From NCBI GenBank assembly GCA_038233815.1, contig JBBSVE010000180.1, forward strand, positions 1 to 5,787: a DNA stretch of 5,787 bases, written 5' to 3'. The notes under the pieces were generated by a model. The model had not been told where the DNA came from. It made no database searches and saw only the letters and a program-made list of their open reading frames with translations. Both the position numbers and the translations under genes were made by a program. Each line of letters opens with the position of its first letter. Position 1 is the stretch's first letter. Shown one piece after another: positions 1 through 5,787 of the stretch. The DNA is from JBBSVE01 sp038233815. GTDB lineage: Bacteria; Pseudomonadota; Alphaproteobacteria; Rhodobacterales; Rhodobacteraceae.

Positions 1-110
1 CGGGCCACCCCCCGCCCCGGCCCCCCGGCGCGCCCCCCCCGGCCCCGCCCCGGCGGGCGCGACCCCCCGGCCCGCGCAATGCCCCGGCCCGGCCGCGCCC
101 CCCCCCCCCC
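1..110. other. Low-complexity C/G stretch, probable low-quality contig end
   Basis: Only four A and one T occur in these 110 bases, which otherwise consist of runs of C and G, including a 14-base C run at 98-111. The reading frame of the DUF1028 gene stays open through it but becomes a Gly/Arg/Pro/Ala string that no longer resembles the family. The transition is abrupt: just to the right, the gene reads normally. Read on the minus strand this is a poly-G-like decay, typical of failing read ends in two-colour sequencing. A genuine low-complexity region is possible but less likely. Confidence 0.7.
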
Positions 111-560
111 CGCATCCCGCACCGCGCGCAGTGCCGCCATCAGGCGGTCGCCGAACGGACCCCGCTCGGCGTAAAAGCCCTCCACCATCGCGCGAGGGAC
201 ACCGTCGTTGGCCAAAAGGTTGCCTGCCGCGAGAGCCCCGTCGCCGCGCGCATCCGTCCAGATCCCCAGCGCGTTCGGTCCGGAATGGATCGCCGTGCGC
301 CCCTGCGCGTCAACCGCCAGAACCTGCCGGTAGTCCATGAACCGCCCCTGCGTGCGCGCCGCCTCCACCGCGTCGCCCGCCGAAGCGCCCGCCGCCATGG
401 CTTCCAGCGTGAAGGGCCCCAGTGCCGGATCGATGGCGTCCTGCGAGGCCACGGCCCCCACACCCGCCCGCAGATGCGAACAGCGTGCCGCCACCGCGGG
501 GGAGGAGGAGGCGGTCACGATCCCCATCTCCCCACATCGCGCGACAAGCGAGAAGGTCAT
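1..560 (-). CDS. DUF1028 family protein (Ntn-hydrolase-like), 3' end missing or degraded
   Basis: The start is the ATG at 560-558, inside an ATGA overlap with the stop of the Rid gene. The protein begins MTFSLVARCGEMG, then has a TASSSPAVAARC segment, RAGVGAVASQ near residue 40 and LAAGNLLAND around residue 110. These match the N-terminal half of DUF1028 proteins (usual start TFSIVA, then GVGAVATQ and GN.L). The family is predicted to have an Ntn-hydrolase fold; its substrate is not established. About 150 residues (560 to about 111) are credible, ending near RLMAALRAVRDAG. The frame stays open to base 1, but the last 110 bases look like sequencing decay, so the real C-terminus (family about 220 residues or more) cannot be read. 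The ribosome site is weak, so translation probably depends on coupling to the gene before it. DUF1028 genes are often found beside Rid-family genes, which fits. Confidence 0.85.
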   Translation of the reverse strand, partial: MTFSLVARCGEMGIVTASSSPAVAARCSHLRAGVGAVASQDAIDPALGPFTLEAMAAGASAGDAVEAARTQGRFMDYRQVLAVDAQGRTAIHSGPNALGIWTDARGDGALAAGNLLANDGVPRAMVEGFYAERGPFGDRLMAALRAVRDAGGGGARPGRGIARAGGSRPPGRGRGGRAGGPGRGVA

Positions 561-973
561 TCCGGGATCACCGCCGTGCCGTCGATCTCCGCCAGCCACT
601 CGGGCCGGGCGAGCGCCGTCACGACAAGCCCGGTGGAGACCGGATGCACCCCCTCGATATAGGTGCCCATGGTGCGGTAGACCGCCTCCCAGTGGCGCAC
701 GTCGGTGATGTAGACCACGACCTTCACCAGATGCTCCATCCGCCCGCCCGCCTCCTCGATCAGCTGGCGGATGTTCTGCATGACCATGTGGGTCTGCTCC
801 ACCGGGTCATGGCTCCCGATGCTTTTTGCGGTGTCGAGATCCTGCCGACACTGGCCGCGCAGCCAGACGGTGCGCCCGCCCTGCGTGACGACGGCCTGAC
901 AGAGGTCGTTCGACAGGGCCTGTTCGGGATAGGTGTCGCGGGCGTTGAAGGGGCAGATCCGGGTGTGGGCCAT
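557..973 (-). CDS. Rid-family (YjgF/YER057c/UK114) protein lacking the canonical arginine
   Basis: This encodes 138 residues, a normal length for the family. Family marks are WLRGQ near residue 38, SHDPVEQ then MQNI around 54-69, VKVVVYITD near 84-92, and a C-terminal AEIDGTAVIPE. Rid proteins form trimers with active sites between subunits; RidA itself hydrolyses reactive enamines and imines to ketones and ammonia. Aligned by eye to E. coli RidA, the equivalent of Glu120 is kept (the E of AEIDG), but the position of the essential Arg105 falls in STGLVV and is Thr or a neighbour, not Arg. It therefore more likely belongs to a Rid subfamily without classical imine deaminase activity. The ATG at 973 directly abuts the TAG of the Rieske gene and has a GGAG at 985-982, eight bases upstream. 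The stop overlaps the next start (ATGA). Family assignment is firm; the reaction is unknown. Confidence 0.93.
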   Translation of the reverse strand: MAHTRICPFNARDTYPEQALSNDLCQAVVTQGGRTVWLRGQCRQDLDTAKSIGSHDPVEQTHMVMQNIRQLIEEAGGRMEHLVKVVVYITDVRHWEAVYRTMGTYIEGVHPVSTGLVVTALARPEWLAEIDGTAVIPE

Positions 974-2126
974 CTACGCTGCTCCGACCGCATCCGCGCC
1001 GTTGACGCGGGCGGAGAGATAGTGCGCGAAATCGTACTTCGGGCGTTCCAGATGCGACAGATGCCCGGGCCGCGCGTCCGCCGCGCAAAGACCGCGATAG
1101 ACCTTTTCGGTGCAGCCGCGATCCTCCACGTTCACCTTGTCCAGCAGCGCCTTGAGATCGGCGAAGTTCTGCGCGGCATCCGGGTCGCCGGCGAAGTCGT
1201 TCGACATGCCGCCGCCAAAGCGGATGTGCACGCAGCCCGGCGCCAGCGGATAGAGCGAGAGATACCAGAAATATCCCGGTGTCAGCGTCACCATCAGCGA
1301 CGGATAGAGCACGAGCAGAAACGATGTGCGCCGCGCCTCCCCCTCCAGCCGCGTATTGAACGGATGCGCCAGCCCGATCCGGAGCGATGTGTCCTTCAGG
1401 ATCGTGTGGTAGTTGAAGGCAGGCGGGCCGGGGGACAGACCATCTCCTCCAGCGTCGACAGTCCGCCGATGGTGCCGGCGTGGCAGACCGGCAGGTGGCA
1501 GCTTTCCATGAAGTTCTCGGCCAGCACCTTCCAGTTGGTGTCCCAGACATGCTCCTCGCGGAAGGCCTCGGAATAGCTCGCCATGTCGTAGCCCGCGATC
1601 AGATCGGCGGCGCTGGTGAGGCGGCTGGCCACCGGCGCCGTCCCCGGATCGAGCGACACGAAGATCCAGCCCCGCCACTCCTCGCAGGCGATCTGCGGCA
1701 GGGCGTAATCGGATTTGCAGAACCCCTCGTTCAGTGTCATCGCGGGCGCGCCGCGCAGGGAGCCGTCGAGGTTTGGGTCCAGGCGTGATAGGGGCAGGTG
1801 ATGGCGCGGACGTTGCCGCGTCCTGCGAGGAGGGTGGACATCCGGTGGCGGCAGACATTCGACATGGCGCGCAGCGCACCGTCCCCGTCACGCAACACGA
1901 CGATGGGCTGCCCGGCCAGATCGTGGGTCGCGTAGTCGCCGGAGTTCGCCAGCGCATCCGCGCGCCCCATGCAATACCATTCGCGGGCGAATATCTCCGA
2001 CAGCTCCCGGTCGAGGAACGCCTGCGTGTGATAAACCGACGGCGGCATCGCGAGGGCATACGCGAACGGCACGCGCGATGCGGCGCGCAGCTCCGTCGCG
2101 GGATCGGGTGTGCGCGTCACGTTCAT
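974..2126 (-). pseudogene. Rieske [2Fe-2S] ring-hydroxylating oxygenase alpha subunit, broken by two frameshifts (or sequence errors)
   Basis: The gene reads in three frames: 2126 to about 1776, about 1773 to 1426, and about 1423 to 974. Adding one base at each junction gives exactly 385 codons (384 residues plus stop), a normal size. The Rieske centre is intact: C92-R-H94, 16 residues, then C111-P-Y-H114. The mononuclear iron site follows in ENFMESCHLPVCH, with H211 and H216, and the likely third ligand is D336 in VNVEDRGC (repaired numbering). The family uses O2 and electrons from a separate reductase to hydroxylate or demethylate substrates; the substrate here is unknown. The start ATG overlaps the oxidoreductase stop (ATGA) and has AAGGA at 2138-2134. 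The first break is after CPYHAWT (1771-1778), the second between VCPP and PAFNYH (1424-1437). Both are single-base losses at short homopolymers. All other residues look well preserved, so errors in the sequence are at least as likely as real decay. ESCH replaces the more usual ESYH. Confidence 0.88.
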
Positions 2127-3397
2127 GGTCGCGTCCTTTTCTTGAGGCGGGGCTCCGCCACCGGGGCGTAGGCCAGATAGCTCCGCTGCGTCACGATCTG
2201 GTCGGCCACATGGCGCGCTTCGTGCCAGCCGCCCCAGATGAAGGACGATCCGCGTCGCGACTGCCAAGGCAGGCCGAGAAAATAGATCCCCGGCTCGGAC
2301 GTCACGCCGCGCTTGTGATTGGGGCTGCCGCCTGCGTCGAAGGCGTCCACCTCCAGCCATGCGTAGTCGCGGGCATAGCCGGTGGCCCAGACGATGGCGA
2401 CGATCCCGCTCGCGGCGAGGTCGAGCGTGAGGATCGGATGGCGCAGCGCCTCCGGGTCGGGGGGCAGGCGGCGCGCCTCCGGCTCGGGCGGCAGACCCTC
2501 CCCCATGCGGGTGGCATAGGCGTCGGCATCGTCGAGGAACGCGTGGTAGTCCGCATCGCCCCGCGCGATGTTCCGGGCGAGATCGGAGGCGAAATGCAGC
2601 ACGCCGTCACCATACGCCCCGGTGCGGCCCAGCAGCGTCACGCCTTCGGACACCAGCTGGCGGAAATCCATCGTGCGCCTGCCTTCGGCCCCGCTGAAGG
2701 CGATCGTGACATGAGCGGTCCCCGGCGCGGGGGCCGGCGCGTCCCATTTGCCCATGACCCCGAGCCACCAGCAGAAATCCCGCTCGCGATAGCGGCACGG
2801 CTGGCGTCCGTGCAGCCCGACGGAAAAGAACACCCGGCGCCCAGCACGCCGCAACTCATCTGCGATCTGCGAGCCGGAGGAGCCGCCACCCACCACCAGC
2901 ACCGCGCCTTCGGGGAACTGGGCCGGATTGCGACAGGCGTGGAAGTGGATCTGCACCGCCACCGCGCAGTCGGGGGCGAGGTCGGGCATCACGGGACGCT
3001 GGAACGGACCCGTCGCCGCGATGACGTTGGTGGCCTCGATGACGCCGCGCGAGGTCTCCACCCGGAAGCGGCGCGCGCCCTCGATCTTGCGCACCCGATC
3101 CACCGTCACGCCACAACGGAGCGACGCGTCGATTGGGGCGGCATAGCCCTCGAAATAGCACGCGACCTTCTGCTTGCCGGGAAAGCCCTCGGGGTCGGTC
3201 GCAAACAGGCGGTTCGGGAAACGGCCGTGCCACGCCTGGTCGTTCATCACGAGCGAATGCCACCGCGCGCTGCGCCAGCTTTCTGCGATCCGGCCCCGCT
3301 CCAGCACGATATGGGGCACGCGCGCGGCGCTCAGATGCTCGCTGGCGGCGATCCCCGCCTGCCCTGCGCCGACCACGACGGTGTCCGTCGTCTCCAT
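2123..3397 (-). CDS. Flavin-containing monooxygenase-like NAD(P)/FAD-dependent oxidoreductase (CzcO/COG2072 type)
   Basis: This encodes 424 residues from the chosen ATG. A FAD-binding Rossmann motif GAGQAG is at residues 10-15, directly after METTDTVVV, followed by the ERG acidic strand end (33-35). AATG lies at 127-130, the second dinucleotide motif GGGSSGSQIADEL at 170-182, and WATGY at 337-341. The C-terminal segment GIYFLGLPWQSRRGSSFIWG is typical of this group. Members use NAD(P)H, FAD and O2 to oxygenate soft N or S atoms or ketones; the substrate is not known here. The frame extends upstream to 3439, but the ATG at 3397 has GGAG seven bases upstream and puts the FAD motif at the usual distance from the N-terminus. 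The segment QIHFHACRNP has Phe and Cys where relatives commonly have Ser and Tyr (HSxxY). It is the first gene of the operon, and its stop overlaps the Rieske start. Confidence 0.9.
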   Translation of the reverse strand: METTDTVVVGAGQAGIAASEHLSAARVPHIVLERGRIAESWRSARWHSLVMNDQAWHGRFPNRLFATDPEGFPGKQKVACYFEGYAAPIDASLRCGVTVDRVRKIEGARRFRVETSRGVIEATNVIAATGPFQRPVMPDLAPDCAVAVQIHFHACRNPAQFPEGAVLVVGGGSSGSQIADELRRAGRRVFFSVGLHGRQPCRYRERDFCWWLGVMGKWDAPAPAPGTAHVTIAFSGAEGRRTMDFRQLVSEGVTLLGRTGAYGDGVLHFASDLARNIARGDADYHAFLDDADAYATRMGEGLPPEPEARRLPPDPEALRHPILTLDLAASGIVAIVWATGYARDYAWLEVDAFDAGGSPNHKRGVTSEPGIYFLGLPWQSRRGSSFIWGGWHEARHVADQIVTQRSYLAYAPVAEPRLKKRTRP

Positions 3398-3404
3398 CGC
3401 CATG

Positions 3405-3408
3405 CTCC
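3405..3408 (-). promoter_or_regulatory. Ribosome binding site (GGAG) deciding the oxidoreductase start
   Basis: GGAG on the minus strand lies seven bases before the ATG at 3397. The ATG at 3403 has it only one base away, and the ATGs at 3421 and 3439 have no comparable site. This supports 3397 as the start. Confidence 0.55.
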
Positions 3409-3432
3409 CGATCCCGTCCATGAGCCCGGGCG

Positions 3433-3450
3433 GGACCATGCGATCGGTCC
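3433..3450. promoter_or_regulatory. Inverted repeat GGACC-N8-GGTCC, possible operator
   Basis: Two perfect 5-bp arms (3433-3437 and 3446-3450) surround an 8-bp spacer, giving an 18-bp dyad in the divergent intergenic region. Size and position suit a dimeric regulator site. The arms are short, however, and such a dyad can occur by chance in GC-rich DNA. No regulator gene is in the window. Confidence 0.25.
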
Positions 3451-3498
3451 AGCGCGACAGGACTTGCGCAGATTCGTGGCGGGGATCAGACAGGGACC

Positions 3499-4500
3499 AT
3501 GCCCCGCCCCGCGTCCGATATGCTTGCTGCCCCCCCGGTCCGCCGTCGCGCGGATCGGTGCGGTCTCACCGTGGGCGACCTGCCCTCCGGCCCGTGGAAC
3601 GCGATCACCGATGTGCCCGGCGTGCTGGTCGGGCATTGCACGCTGATCGAGGGCGCGCGGACGCGGACGGGGGCCACGGCGATCCTGCCGCATGGCGGAA
3701 ACCTGTTTGCCCGCAAGGTGCCAGCTGCGCTCGACGTGCTGAACGGGTTCGGGAAGTTCGCGGGCGGCAGCCAGATCGAGGAGTTGGGCGTGCTGGAGGT
3801 GCCGATCCTGCTGACGAACACCCTCGCCACCGGGCGCGCGATCGAGGCGCTGATCGCGCATACGCTCGCCCACCCGGACAACGCGCGAGTCACGTCGCTT
3901 AATGCCGTGGTGGGGGAGACGAACGACAGCCGCCTCAACGACATCCACGCGCCCCGCCCGTCGGTGGCTGAGATGCGGGCCGCCATCAGTGCGTCAAGGG
4001 GCGGCCCGGTGGAGGAGGGCGCCGTGGGCGCGGGCACCGGAACCGTGGCGTTCGGGCTCAAGGCCGGGATCGGCACCGCCTCGCGGATCGCGGGCGGGCA
4101 TGTGGTGGGCGTGCTGGTGCAGGCGAATTTCGGCGGCACCCTGCGGATCCGCGGGCGGGCGGTGCCGGACCCCGCGCACGACGCCGACGGGTCCATCGTG
4201 ATCGTCTGCGCGACCGACGCGCCCCTAGACGCGCGCAGGCTCAAACGCCTTGCGCGGCGCTGCTTCGGCGGTCTCGCGCGGACCGGGGCAGCGTTGAGCC
4301 ACGGATCCGGCGACTATGCGCTGGCATTTTCGACCGGCGAATCCCCCCTCCTAACCGACGAAGCGCTGTCGCCGCTCTTCATAGCCGCGATGGATGCGAC
4401 GGAGGAGGCGATCCTCAATTCCCTTCTTATGGCGAACCCGATGGAGGGATGGGACACCGCGACGGGAGAAACCTCCCGCTTCGCGGCGCTGGAGATCTGA
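3499..4500 (+). CDS. P1 (S58, DmpA/BapA) family self-processing aminopeptidase
   Basis: This encodes 333 residues, close to the family's usual length. Conserved blocks are GPWNAITDVPGVLVGH (31-46), TGATAILPHGGNLF (57-70), FGKFAGGSQIEELG (84-97), TNTLATG (106-112), GAGTGTVAFGLKAGIGT (177-193) and VGVLVQANFG (203-212). The family is made as a precursor that cuts itself before a serine, which then becomes the N-terminal nucleophile. The likely cut here is G231|S232 in ADGSIVIVCATDAPL, giving chains of about 231 and 102 residues. By position, N210, S270 and D272 (HGSGD) match DmpA Asn218, Ser288 and Glu290, the last with Asp in place of Glu. NDSRLND has Ser-Arg where many relatives have Gly plus another residue. 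Members act on N-terminal L- or D-amino acid amides/esters or beta-peptides; specificity is not readable. No signal peptide is seen. The ribosome site is poor; the ATG at 3520 is an alternative start. Confidence 0.93.
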   Translation: MPRPASDMLAAPPVRRRADRCGLTVGDLPSGPWNAITDVPGVLVGHCTLIEGARTRTGATAILPHGGNLFARKVPAALDVLNGFGKFAGGSQIEELGVLEVPILLTNTLATGRAIEALIAHTLAHPDNARVTSLNAVVGETNDSRLNDIHAPRPSVAEMRAAISASRGGPVEEGAVGAGTGTVAFGLKAGIGTASRIAGGHVVGVLVQANFGGTLRIRGRAVPDPAHDADGSIVIVCATDAPLDARRLKRLARRCFGGLARTGAALSHGSGDYALAFSTGESPLLTDEALSPLFIAAMDATEEAILNSLLMANPMEGWDTATGETSRFAALEI

Positions 4501-4525
4501 GGGGCGGCCTTGAACGGGCCGCCCC
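4501..4525. terminator. GC-rich hairpin between convergent genes, likely bidirectional terminator
   Basis: It directly follows the peptidase stop. A perfect 9-bp stem (4501-4509 with 4517-4525, GGGGCGGCC/GGCCGCCCC) encloses a 7-base loop. It ends six bases before the stop of the convergent lectin-like gene. There is no T tract on either side, so it is not a classical intrinsic terminator; hairpins of this kind are common between convergent genes in GC-rich genomes. Confidence 0.65.
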
Positions 4526-4531
4526 GGTGGA

Positions 4532-5787
4532 TCAGGAGATCAGCGCGTCGTCGTAGATCAGGCCGCTGTCCAGAACGAGATAGCCGACATCCTCGTTCGG
4601 ATGCGTGGTTTCCCGGTCATAGGACTTCTCCTCCTCGATGAAGAAGCTTGCCATCGTGCCCGAAAGCGCCTTCAGCCGGACCGTCGCGGTATCGTTGTCC
4701 AGCTCGGACTGCATGTCGGCCAGGAAGATGAAGTCGTCCTGAGCGCCGAAATCGCTGCCGAACGACACCGACGCCGGGCTGTTGGTCACCCGCACCCCGG
4801 TATGGCCCGCGAGCAAGCCGTCCGCAGCCGACCCTCCGCTGCTGACCGCGATCCACGACAGGTTTTCGCCGCCGTGGGCCTCTCTCGCCCGTTCCTCCTG
4901 ATCGAGCTGCACGCTGAAGCCCGATGTCGTCACGGACTGGAGCTGTGCCGTCACCGCGCGTGCGTCGTTGGTGGACGTCACCTGCGAGAAGACAATCGGC
5001 GTCCCGTCGCCGAACGCACCTCCGAAGGCCACGCTGCCCGCCGCCCCGGCAAGCGCCGCATTGCCTGCCTTGATCGTCTGACCGCCGACCGTGTGCGTGC
5101 CGCTTTCCATTGCGAGCCAACTCACCGTCTCCTTCCCGTGGTCGCCGTCGAGGTAGTCCCACTCGTCGAGCTGGAACTCGAACCCGGTGCCGGAGATGTT
5201 GCGGACCCGCATTGTCGCCGGATCGCCGCCGTTGGAGGAGACCGGACCCATGACGACGGACGGGTTGTCCAGCGTCTCGGCAAAGTCCACCCGGAACCAG
5301 GCATTGGGCCCGCTCTGGGTGAAGGTGACGCTGCCGCTTTGCCCGATGACGTCGGGGACCGGCACCGGATCGGGTGTGGCTGCCAGCGTGAAAGACCGCA
5401 TGTCCATCAGATAGCCGTTGTCGGCGGGCGTTCCGTCGAAGGTAAGCCGGAGGGTCTGCACCCCGGCCTCCAGCTGGACCTGGACCGCTTGGGTCTGGCC
5501 AAAGCTGGTCCCCTCGAACCCGGTCGCGGCGCCGTTGCTGTCTTGCAGCGCTACCGTCGCCAGCACCGCACCGCCGTCGAGAGAGACGGTGACCGTGTTG
5601 CCCCCGATCGGCGTCTTGGCGTTGACCTGCAGATCATAGCTGCCGGCCTGCGCCACGTTGACGGTATATTCCACCCACTCACCCGTCTGGGTGAAGCCGA
5701 TGTCCTGCTCCGGCCCGACCAGTTCGACATCGGTGTTCACCCGATCGGTCTGGCCGGTGGAGCGGAGCCCCGTGTCGTCGTTCCACG
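4532..5787 (-). CDS. Carbohydrate-binding protein with CBM6-like module and three H-type-lectin-like repeats (5' end outside window)
   Basis: The frame is open at the right edge. It reads WNDDTGLRSTGQTDRVNTDV from 5785, so the GTG at 5740 is internal and the true start lies outside. The 417 visible residues form a CBM6-type beta-sandwich module (about 1-136; GEWVEYTVNV, then SLDGG, ending GYLMDMRSFTLA), a proline linker PDPVPVPD, and three tandem units to the C-terminus. Such CBMs bind glycans and usually sit behind a catalytic or sugar-oxidising domain in secreted proteins. The lost N-terminal part probably holds the signal peptide and any enzyme domain. No transmembrane helix, RTX repeat or sorting motif is seen at the C-terminus, which ends DDALIS. 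The protein is acidic, as expected for a secreted protein of a marine or halotolerant bacterium. It converges on the peptidase gene and shares only the hairpin with it. Confidence 0.85.
   Translation of the reverse strand, partial: WNDDTGLRSTGQTDRVNTDVELVGPEQDIGFTQTGEWVEYTVNVAQAGSYDLQVNAKTPIGGNTVTVSLDGGAVLATVALQDSNGAATGFEGTSFGQTQAVQVQLEAGVQTLRLTFDGTPADNGYLMDMRSFTLAATPDPVPVPDVIGQSGSVTFTQSGPNAWFRVDFAETLDNPSVVMGPVSSNGGDPATMRVRNISGTGFEFQLDEWDYLDGDHGKETVSWLAMESGTHTVGGQTIKAGNAALAGAAGSVAFGGAFGDGTPIVFSQVTSTNDARAVTAQLQSVTTSGFSVQLDQEERAREAHGGENLSWIAVSSGGSAADGLLAGHTGVRVTNSPASVSFGSDFGAQDDFIFLADMQSELDNDTATVRLKALSGTMASFFIEEEKSYDRETTHPNEDVGYLVLDSGLIYDDALIS
4535..5335 (-). repeat. Three tandem H-type-lectin-like protein repeats
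   Basis: Units are 5335-5039 (99 residues), 5038-4775 (88) and 4774-4535 (80, cut short). They open with GSVTF, GSVAF and ASVSF, followed in the middle by a TxRVxN/TAQLQS/TVRLKA strand. Next comes GFEFQLDEW, GFSVQLDQE or ASFFIEEEK, and the core closes with ETVSWLAMESG, ENLSWIAVSSG or EDVGYLVLDSG. This pattern (V.F, gF.., vsWlA) resembles the H-type lectin fold, a sugar-binding domain; the link is by pattern only. The repetition is at protein level, with DNA divergence. Confidence 0.7.

Larger units (their letters stand above)
3398..3498. promoter_or_regulatory. Divergent intergenic region, presumed promoters for both directions
   Basis: About 100 bp separate the starts of the minus-strand operon and the plus-strand peptidase gene. 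Promoters for both must lie here or inside the flanking coding ends. I cannot point to convincing -35/-10 boxes: the region is GC-rich and no pair stands out. The only structured element is the inverted repeat listed separately. Confidence 0.45.

Noticed and set aside
98..111. C14 tract as a phase-variation repeat
   Set aside because: It is embedded in 110 bases of near-pure C/G that look like sequencing decay, so slippage control cannot be argued.
422..1576. Plus-strand open frame of 384 codons
   Set aside because: It is antisense to the Rid gene and the end of the Rieske gene, both with strong family matches. The translation is low-complexity and matches nothing I recognise.
1768..1780. 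Programmed -1 frameshift at CCCAAAC in the Rieske gene
   Set aside because: The heptamer exists on the minus strand, but in the wrong phase relative to the incoming frame. A second, unrelated break would also be needed, and Rieske oxygenases are not known to use recoding.
1737..2360. Extending the Rieske N-terminus upstream to 2360
   Set aside because: The added residues lie inside the oxidoreductase gene and are Arg-rich noise. The ATG at 2126 has a good ribosome site and an ATGA overlap.
3456..3495. Repeated GACAGG (3456-3461 and 3490-3495) as regulator half-sites
   Set aside because: Six-base direct repeats at this spacing are expected by chance, and the second merely overlaps the ribosome-site region of the peptidase gene.
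2078..3646. Plus-strand open frame of 522 codons
   Set aside because: It lies antisense to the flavin oxidoreductase, whose FAD and NAD(P) motifs are clear. Its product is Arg/Ala/His-rich without a recognisable domain. Such mirror frames are usual in GC-rich genes.
5738..5740. GTG at 5740 as the start of the lectin-like gene
   Set aside because: The frame continues upstream to the window edge with sensible CBM6-type residues (WNDDTGLRSTG), and there is no signal peptide after the GTG.

Overview
The window is GC-rich throughout, has long antisense open frames and carries genes of alphaproteobacterial type. It most likely comes from the chromosome or a large plasmid of a Rhodobacterales-like, probably marine or soil, bacterium; this placement is an inference from composition and gene content. 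Both outer genes run off the window, and the left end looks like degraded sequence, so this may be a short draft contig.

Layout. Bases 1-110 are almost pure C/G (105 of 110) and probably not faithful sequence. Four genes on the minus strand follow, transcribed right to left: a flavin-dependent NAD(P)/FAD oxidoreductase (3397-2123), a Rieske non-haem iron oxygenase alpha subunit (2126-974, broken by two single-base frameshifts as written), a Rid-family protein (973-557) and a DUF1028 Ntn-hydrolase-like protein (from 560, running into the left edge). Their junctions are ATGA, TAG|ATG and ATGA, so this is one tightly coupled operon. A 101-bp divergent intergenic region separates it from a plus-strand S58 (DmpA/BapA, P1) self-processing aminopeptidase (3499-4500). 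A GC hairpin at 4501-4525 lies between that gene and a convergent minus-strand gene (5787-4532, start outside). The latter encodes the C-terminal part of a probably secreted protein: a CBM6-like carbohydrate-binding module followed by three tandem H-type-lectin-like repeats.

How they may work together. Two oxygenase-type enzymes, a Rid protein that appears to lack the imine-deaminase arginine, a DUF1028 hydrolase and a beta-aminopeptidase-type enzyme suggest oxidative and hydrolytic breakdown of an unidentified nitrogen-containing, perhaps amide or aromatic, compound. No ferredoxin or Rieske reductase gene is visible, so the electron donor must be encoded elsewhere. The lectin/CBM gene is convergent and probably unrelated. 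No RNA gene, mobile element or CRISPR array is seen.
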